From Pasteurella dagmatis (GTDB taxonomy: Bacteria; Pseudomonadota; Gammaproteobacteria; Enterobacterales; Pasteurellaceae): 64,000 nt of DNA. A program made the translations under genes and the position numbers. The stretch spans positions 1,533,501 to 1,597,500 of the forward strand of contig NZ_LT906448.1 of NCBI RefSeq assembly GCF_900186835.1, read 5' to 3'. The notes under the pieces are model-generated. The model had not been told where the DNA came from. It saw nothing but the letters and a program-made list of their open reading frames with translations, and made no database searches. The stretch's first letter is position 1, and the number at the start of each line of letters is the position of its first letter. Positions 30,448-40,000 of this stretch are shown here, in pieces.

Positions 30448-31018
30448 TATACAGTGAATTAAATCTAGGCTCTGGTTTTAATTGAACATTTAACACTGAG
30501 CATAGCTTATTTTAAAGTTCCCTGATATTTAAAATTTTCTAGAAAATGACCGCACTTTAATGTATTAATACGACCTATCAATTCACTCTTACCCCATCCT
30601 ATATTTCACCTTAAATAAAGCGTTATATTGATTAAATGTCTCAAACAATACGTTTTCTGAACCTTATTTTGTAATATTCACTTTATAAGAATTATAAGAA
30701 AGATGGCTTCATCCCATTGATTTTTAAAAGTCTTCCTATCAACAATCTCAAATTAACTCATAAAATATAACAGTAACACAAGAATAAGATAGAAATATTA
30801 TGTATGTGATGAAATCTTTATATAAAAAGTGCAGTAAGCTTTTAATTATATTAATGCAAATAAATGCAATGTATTTAAATGTATTGTCTATTTTGGTAAG
30901 ATTTATAGTATGTTTTTCACCCTAAATTTACTTATTACCTAAGGATAGTATCTTCTCTACTCCATATTTCATCTAAAATAGAGCACTATTAGCTCTGAAC
31001 TTTAAGGAAAAAGTTATT
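30448..31018. other. Intergenic region between the two adhesins
   Basis: About 570 AT-rich bases without a gene. It has one uptake signal (30549-30557) and a small dyad AGAGC-N7-GCTCT near 30980. A ribosome site AAGGA at 31004 precedes the second adhesin. Promoter elements cannot be assigned with confidence. Confidence 0.75.
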
Positions 31019-34000
31019 ATGAATAAAATATTTAAAGTTATTTGGAATCATGCTACTCAAATGTGGATTGTTGTATCAGAGCTGACTAAATCTCACGGAA
31101 AATCCACTAATCAAACAGATAAACGTCAATTGCTTAAAACTATTTTAATCAGTATTACTGCAAGTGGCACATTATTATTTGCTTTGCCAAGTTTCCCTAA
31201 CTCAGCAACTGTTGGAGGTGGTGTTGGTACAAATGTTTGTACACTAAATAATAATAAAGATTTGGCTTGTGGTAATAATAGTACACAAGCAGGAGGAAAT
31301 ATCACAAACAGCGGTAAGGGTAATATTGCAATTGGTGTCGGCTCAATAGCAAAAAGCGTAAATAGCAAGACAGCTGGTGCAGGAAATATTGCTATTGGTC
31401 ACAATGTAAAAGCACTTGGTAGTGCCTCATTAGCAATAGGGATTTCTACTGGAAATTATGATGGCTCTGCAACAATTGCCGCTGGCGCAGACTCATATGC
31501 AATTGGTAATGGTGCGACAACAGGAGGAGATGGAACACCTCCACAAGAAGGTGGTGAAAGAAAATATACATTAGAGCCTGAAGCAGCAGCAAATGCTGGC
31601 ACCCCCGGCGGACTAGGAGGAATTGCGATAGGTAGTGAGTCTTGGGTTATGGGGAGTAGCTCTTATGGAATTGCAATTGGTGATAATGCAACCTCTAAAG
31701 GTACTCACTCTATGGCTTATGGTCGTTTAGCCTATGCAAAAGGAGACTATACGATTGCTATGGGGACAAGCAGTAACGCATCTGCTAATAAGTCTATATC
31801 TATCGGTAACGGTAGCCAAACCACTGGTGAACATGCTCTTTCACTTGGTGCTCATACTAAAGCAAGTGGAAATCAGTCCATTGCTATTGGTGGCTCTAGC
31901 TCTGGAACCTATGCTGCTAAAGCTTCCGGTGAATCCTCCATTTCTCTTGGTGAAGAAACTAATTCATCTAACGCTCAAGCTGTTGCTATTGGTAAAAGAG
32001 CCAATTCATCAGGAGCTCAAGCCATCGCATTAGGTTTTGAAAGTAAAGCATCAAATGCACAAGCTATCGCAATTGGTAAATCAGCACAAGCAAAAGGAGA
32101 TAAAGCAATTGCAGCAGGTCATAATGCCAAAGTTGAAAGCTCAAATGCAGTAGCTTTGGGTAACAACATCACTATTGCTAGCGGATATAATAACGCTGTT
32201 ATACTTGGCTCAGGTAGTACAACTCAGGGGGGAGAAAAACATCGCGATGTAACAGTTAATGGTATCGGTTATTCAAATTTTGCAGGTCACGATAATGTTG
32301 CTAAAGGTGATATTGTCTCTATTGGTAACACTACACACAAACGCCAATTAGTAAATGTGGCACCAGGAGCAATGACTGCAACCTCTACTGATGCAGTAAA
32401 TGGCTCACAGCTTTATATGGTTGCTGACACTGTTGCAAATCTAGCTAAAGCCACTGCAGCACACTTAGGTGGAGGCTCACAGCTTTCTAACAATAATATC
32501 ACCGCACCTAGTTATCAATTATTCACAGGGAAAAGCGAATCAGCACAAGGAGGTAATAGTAATACCCTTCTCACTGGATCACCATTCACTAATGTTGGTG
32601 CAGCACTTTCTGGATTAAATGGATATATCAATAAAGGCTTCACTATTACTAATAATGACAATGCAACCAAAGGTGTAGTAACGCCTGGAAATACAGTTAA
32701 ATTCACAAACGGTAAAAATACACAATCCAATGTAAAACAAGAGGTAGATGGTGTTACTGAAATTACCTTTAATGTCGAGAATACAGATTTGAATGTTAAC
32801 GATGGCAAAGTTAGTGTTCCAAATAATGATGGAGCTAAGTTTGTTAATGCAACTACTGTAGCAAAAGCAATAAATAATATTTCTTGGAAAGTCGGTAAAA
32901 TACAGCATACAGATGACATTACATTTAATAACAGCGATGATGATGTCAAAGGTGGTGATGAAGTGCGATTTGCAGATGGTAATTTTACAAAAATCAGCGT
33001 GGGTTCAAATACAGGAAAAACAAAAAGTGTCGTTAAGTTTGATGTTGATGCCCAAAAAGTCGTAGAAGCGTCACAAACACCAGTGGTTTATACAGATAAA
33101 TATGGTAATAAATTAATCAAAAAAAACAATGGGAAATTTGTTAGAGCTGATCAATCTACTAATAGTGTAGAAATTAATCCCGAAGACGTAATTGCTTCTA
33201 TTAATAGTGGTGATAATAAGAGCACGAAACCAACTACATTGGCGAATATTAAAAGCAATTTAACGCCTGATGAAAATAATACTTCAACGTCAGCCCCTGA
33301 ATTTAACACAGTTACGCCAAATAAAAACCACGCAGCAACCCTCGGCGATGTACTAAATTCTGGCTGGAATTTACAAGAAAATGGCACTGCGAAAGATTTT
33401 GTGAAGCATGGCGATACGGTGAATTTCGCCAATGGTACAGGAACAAAAGTAAGCATTACAAAAGAAAACAATGGAAATAAAATTCGTATTGATACGCCAT
33501 TAGCTTATGTGAATACAGCAACCACTGATACATCAACCCCAAGTAATACGGTTAAGTTAGTGGGTGGGAATAATAACGATCCAGTATCTCTAAGTAATCT
33601 TGCAAGTGGTTTAGGTAATCAAGACTTAGCAACGGTAGCCGCATCAAACCCAAATAACGCTATTAACGTAAAAGATTTACATAATGCTATTAGCGGTTAT
33701 TCATTCATGTTAAGTGGTGAAAAAACCGAGGGAGAATTTGAAGCTCTTTCTACGAATACTGATGACGATAAACAGATCAAAAAAGGCGATACATTCAAAC
33801 TTAACGCAGGTAAAAATATAAAAATTAAGCAAATTGCTGATGGCTATGAAATTGCCACCAAAGATCAAATTGAACTTGGTAAAAATGATCCAAATGGCAC
33901 AAATGGAAGCCTGAATGTAACAGGTAAAAGCAGTGCTGGTGTTAAAATTGATGGTACAGATGGATCTCTCACCTTAACTGGCGTGCCAAATAATGGGCAA

Positions 34001-37000
34001 ACGCCAAGCTTAAAAATTACTAGCAAAAAAGGAAAGAAAACGCTTGATACAACAGATCCTGCGGATGGTATAAATCGCATCACTTATACTACTGATAATG
34101 GAAAAGAACGCCAAGTTGCTACCATGGATGACGGTTTAACATTTGCGGGCGATTTTGGTGCGGAGGCACCTCGTAAGTTAGGTGAGAAGTTAACGATCAA
34201 AGGCGGTGAAACAGACACTAATAAATTATCAAATGGTCATAATATTGGTGTGGAATCTAATGCCAATGGCACATTAACAGTAAAACTGGCGAAAAACCTC
34301 AATCTAGGAAACAATAATGCGAATGATGGCAGTATTGGCGGGCTAGCACATAATCTACCTCAACCAGCTGATACAGAAGCTAAACAAGATGCACCGAATA
34401 ATATTGCGGATCAAAATAATCATGCTGCTACCGTGGGTGATCTCTTAAATGCTGGCTTTAATGTAAGGGGTGCAAAAACCGCAGATGGTCAAGTGGAAGA
34501 TGTGGATTTTGTGAAACCTTATGACACCGTTGAGTTTGTTGATGGTAATGCAACGGATTTAATAGTGACCAACACCGATAACAAAAAGACAACGGTGACG
34601 GTGGATATCAGAACCGATGGTCAAACCATTCAGGTTGATCCAAACAGTAAGAAAATAACAGCGGTAACAAGTAATATCACAAATTCAGTTACACAAATAG
34701 GTGATAAAACAACATTTACCCCTGATACACCAACAGCGTTAGTTACCGCAAAAACAGTTGCTGATGTGGCTAACAAACTCATTGAAGAAGGGCTGGTTTT
34801 TGCAGGTAATACAGCTAATACAGATATCAAGCGTCCTTTAGGCACTAAGCTAACCATTAAAGGGGAAAAAGCGGATGATACCGAGGTATCTGCGAAAAAT
34901 ATTTATGTTAAAGCAGATAATACAAACGGCAAAAATGAGTTAGTCATCAATTTCTCCGAAAAACCAGAGTTTAAAGAACTGAAATTAGCGGATACTGGAA
35001 AATCAAGTGTGACGTTAAATACTACAGGAACTGATGATAAACCTTCATTAACCTTAAATGGTGGTCAAAATAATTCACCTGTCTCATTAAAAAATGTGTC
35101 TGCAGGCACGATCACTTTAGATGGAACACATCGTGGGGATAAAGCAACTGGTCCAACAGCTATTGCAACAGACACAAAATTGGGTGAGGCACTGAAAAAT
35201 GCCTATAACGGCTTAGCTAATTTACAGGGTTCATCTGATACTAATGCCTTTACAGTAGCTGATGCGAAAAATCTGGGTTGGATTGTATCTGCGAAAAATA
35301 ATGACTATGCAGCTGATGTCCGCCATGCAAACGAAGTCCGTTTTATTGGCACCAATATGGCAACCGTTACAGGTGAAACTAAAGATGGTGTGCGTGAAAT
35401 CACGGTGGATGTAAATGCACAAAAAGTAGTGGAAACGGCACAGATTCCAGTGGTATACACCGATAAGGCAGGCAATAAATTAATTAAATCGCCAAATGGT
35501 AAATTCTATGCAGCAGGCACCAAATTAAATGATCAAGGTGAGCCTGAAAATCCTGTAAATACACCAGTTGCAAATGAAGATGTAATTGCATCATTAAATA
35601 ATGCCGATGGCAGTGCCAAAAATCCGATGGTCTTAGCGAACGTTAAAAGTAATTTAACACCAGACGATAATAACGGTCAATCGACGCCGAACTTTGCGAG
35701 TGTTAATAAAAATAACGCCGCTACTGTAGAGGATGTATTAAATTCTGGTTGGGATTTACAGGAAAATGGCACCGCAAAAGATTTTGTCAAACATGGCGAT
35801 AAAGTGAACTTTATCAACGGTCGTGGTACCAAAGTGACGATTGGTACTGCAAATGGGGCAAATACCATTAAGTTTGATACACCGTTAGCTTATGTGAATA
35901 CCAACCCAACAACCGATGAGTCTACCCCAAGCAATGAAGTAAAACTTGTCGGGTCGAATAATAATCCAGTCAAATTAGGCAATATTGCTAGTGTGATCAA
36001 TGATCAAAATCTGTCTGAAGTAGTAAAAACCAATCCACACTATGCGGTCAATGTGTCTGATTTAAATAAAGCTATTGGCGACTTTAACTTTAAGTTAGGC
36101 GGTAAAGCTTCAGACGGTGAATTTGAAGCAGCAACAAATAAAGATTGTGACGAGAGTTGTATTAAGAAAGATGAAACCTTTGTGCTTGATGCAGGTAAAA
36201 ACATCAAAATCAAACAAATTGCTAATGGCTATAAAGTTGCAACCAAAGATCAGATTACGCTAGGTAGTAAAACTGAAAATGCTAAAGAGGGCGTAGATGG
36301 TAATCTGATAGTGACTGGAAAAGAGGGTGCTTCTGTCGCAATAGATGGCAAAGACGGTTCTATTACCTTAACAGGCAAGACGGATAATGGTCATACGCCA
36401 ACTGTGAAAATGGGTTCGGAGAAAGGTAGCAAAACCGTGAATCCTGCCGATGCCAATGGAATTGTTCGAATTGTGTACACCACTACAGAAAACGGTCAAC
36501 CGAAAAAACGCCAAGTGGCAACCCTAGATGATGGTTTAGTGTTTGCAGGTGATTCTGGGACAGATTCCCCTCGTAAATTGGGTGAAAAAATCACCATTAA
36601 AGGGGGAGAAACACAAACCGATAAACTTTCCAATAATAACAATATTGGTGTAGCTTCTGATGGACAAGGCAACTTAACCATTAAACTGGCGAAAAAACTG
36701 AATCTCAGCGAACCGAATGAGGTCAACAACGGAAAAATTAGTGGGTTAGGTCATAATTTGCCAGAGTCTAATAATGGAAACAAACAAGGTGCTAACAATC
36801 CTAATATTACTGCTGAAAATCAACACAATGCTGCTACTGTAGGCGATGTGCTTAATGCAGGCTGGAATTTGCAAAATAATGGTGCAAGCAAAGACTTTGT
36901 GAAACCTTATGACACAGTCAACTTTGTTGATGGAGCAAATGCACAGTTAGTTGTTACAGCAAACGCAGAAGGCACATCTAGTGATGTGACCGTAAATGTG

Positions 37001-40000
37001 GTGGGCTTACCTGTACAATACACCACCAAAGATGGCATCCCAGTAGCAAAAGTGGGTAATAAGTATTACAAAGTTGATGCAAATGGTAAACCGATCACGA
37101 AGAAAGATGATGGAAGCGATGCAGAGGAGATTCCTGTAGCTGATTTAATTACTAATATTGTTAAACCAGGTACAGCACCGAATGTGAAAAGTGATCCAGC
37201 TACATTAGGCAATGTGGTCAGTGCGTTAAAACCATATTCTATGACAAATGCTGCAACTAACGGTCAACCAAAAGGTAATTTACTGGATTTAAATACTCAA
37301 GATGGCAATACCGCGATCAGTAACAACAATGTAGTAACTGTTGGCGATTTACGCAAAATGGGTTGGGTGATTTCATCGAATAAATCAACGGATAATTTAG
37401 CAACGCCATATAGCTCGGCTGTGATGAATGCCCATGAAGTTAAATTTGCGGGAACGGGTGTAGCAACTGTATCAGGTAAAACTGAAGGTGAAACACATAC
37501 CATTACCGTAGATGTAAATGCACAGGATGCGATCAATAAAGCCCACTTTCCTGTGGTATATACCAAATCGGATGGCACGAAAGTGGTGAAAGATCCAGAT
37601 TCGAATAAATTCTATGTTGCAAAAGAAGATGGTACGCCTGATAAAACTCAGGAAGTTCAGGCAACGGATCTGATTGCTTCAATGAATAATCCTGCGGATA
37701 GTAAAACAAAAGCCTCAACGCCAACCACCTTAACGAATCTAAAAGGTAATTTAAATCGTGTTAATAAGGACGGTAATGTAACGGATCCTGCAGGTCAAAA
37801 TGTGGCAAATGCCGAAAACACATTAACCAAAGCACCAGCATTACCAGATGCTTTCAATGAAGAGCATAATGACTATAAACTAACTATTCTCAACAATGCG
37901 GCAACCATTGGAGATGTGTTAAATGCAGGCTGGAATTTACAAGGCAATGGCAAGGCGGTGGATTTTGTCAAACCATTTGATACAGTCAACTTTGCGGATG
38001 GTATTGGTACAACGGTGGAAGTGGTATCCTCTGATAACAATAAAACCAATACCATTAAAGTGAATACGGTGATAGCGTATACTGATGCCAATGGTAAGCT
38101 TGTGAAAAAAGCAGATGATGGTAAGTTCTATACTGTAAATGCAGATGGACAACCTGATAAATCAACGACACCAGTAGACAATCCACAAGTTAATCTTGTT
38201 AATGCGAAGGATAACAACACCACTACACCAACACGTTTAGGCAATGTGGCAGGGGGTACCAATACCTATGCCGATAAAGCGGCAACACCGGATGGTCAAC
38301 CTTTGGTGAAAGTTGGGGATAAATACTATGCACCTGATCAATTTGAAGCAAACGGTAAGCTAAAAACAACAGCAACCGAAACTCAATATGATACAGCAGT
38401 AGCACCTACCTTAAATGTCACAAAAGCAAAATCAGGTTTAGCAGATTTAGAACATTCTGATCCAAATAATGTGATGACCGTGAGTGATGCGAAAAATATG
38501 GGTTGGATTGTGTCTGCCGATGGTAATGACTATGCCAAAGATGTTCGCAATGCCAATGAAGTGAAATTTATTGGCGGCACTGGCATCAGTGTAACGGGTA
38601 AAGACAGTACAGATAACAATGCTCGTGAAATCACTATCGCCATTAAAGAGGGGGAAGTAGTACCAAGTAATGAGTACACTGCTGAAGATGGTAAAACTTT
38701 AATTAAAGTAGGAGAAGATTTTTACTACAAAGACGACATTGACCCTACTACGGGCAAAGCTAAACCTGGAAAAAATAAAGTTTCTGATGAAATTGCTAGT
38801 AAAGCGATTAACAACGGCACAGGCTTTGTGACAGGGAATAAAGTGGCAGATGCTATTAAGAAATCTAACTGGACCTTAGGCAAAGCAAACCCTGATGAAA
38901 TTGCGAAAACAGCATTTAAATTTGATGCAGGCAATGTGGAACACATTAATCCAAATGATAATGTGCGTTTCTCCGATGGTAAAAATACCCGTGTGGCTTT
39001 AGGTACTGTGGAGTCATTAGATCCAGAAGGCAATAAAATCACTACCACAACGGTGAAATTTGATGTGGATTCACCAATTGACTTTAAATATACCGATGCG
39101 ACAGGCAAAGAGTATGTCAAAGCCAATAATGGTAAGTTCTATGCGAAAGAAGATGTGAATGCAGATGGTTCGTTGAAAACTACCGAAAATGGTGCAGAGC
39201 AACCTCAAGCATTAGATGATAATGCTATCGGTATGCTTAACAAAAGTGCTCAATTGACTAATGGATTAGATAAGGATGGCAAAGCTAACGTCTCATATAG
39301 GATAGAAGATCCAATTACCAAAGCGATTGAAACTGCAAAAGCAATGCCAAACGCAACAGAGGAGCAAATTGCAGAAGCGAAAGAAAATGCAATTAAAGCC
39401 AACCCAACCCCAAAAGACACATTTGTGAAAGGCACAGGTGGGGTGAACTTAAACAATGTCGCTTGGGCAGAGAAACCTGATCAAGCGGTGAATAAAGATC
39501 AGTTAGATCAAACCGTAAATAAATCGGGCTTCTTGGTGAAACAAAATGGTACTTCTACCTTAACGGACGATGCGAATAAAGGTTCAACGGAAGATGGTAA
39601 AACTGAGAAAGTGACACCAAATGATGTGGTAGATTTTGTCAACGGCACCAATACCAGTGTTACTGCCACCACGACTCGTGAAAATGGTCGTGACGTGACC
39701 AAAGTCCGTGTTGATGTGACGGGTATGCCTGTTACCTATACGGATAAAGAGGGTAATAAAGTCGCAAAAGCACCAGATGGTAAGTACTACAAAGTCGATA
39801 AAGACACTGGACTTCCTAAAGTTGAAGAAGGAGCTTATATACCAGCAGATAAACTCGTTGCAAGTATGGTTAATCCAGATGGCGATAACACAACAAAACC
39901 AACAACCTTAAGCAATATTGCCAACGGTGCGAGTACCTTTGAAGCACCGAAAGGTGAAGGGGATAAAGCATTGAAATTGGCTAATGATGGTAAGTGGTAT

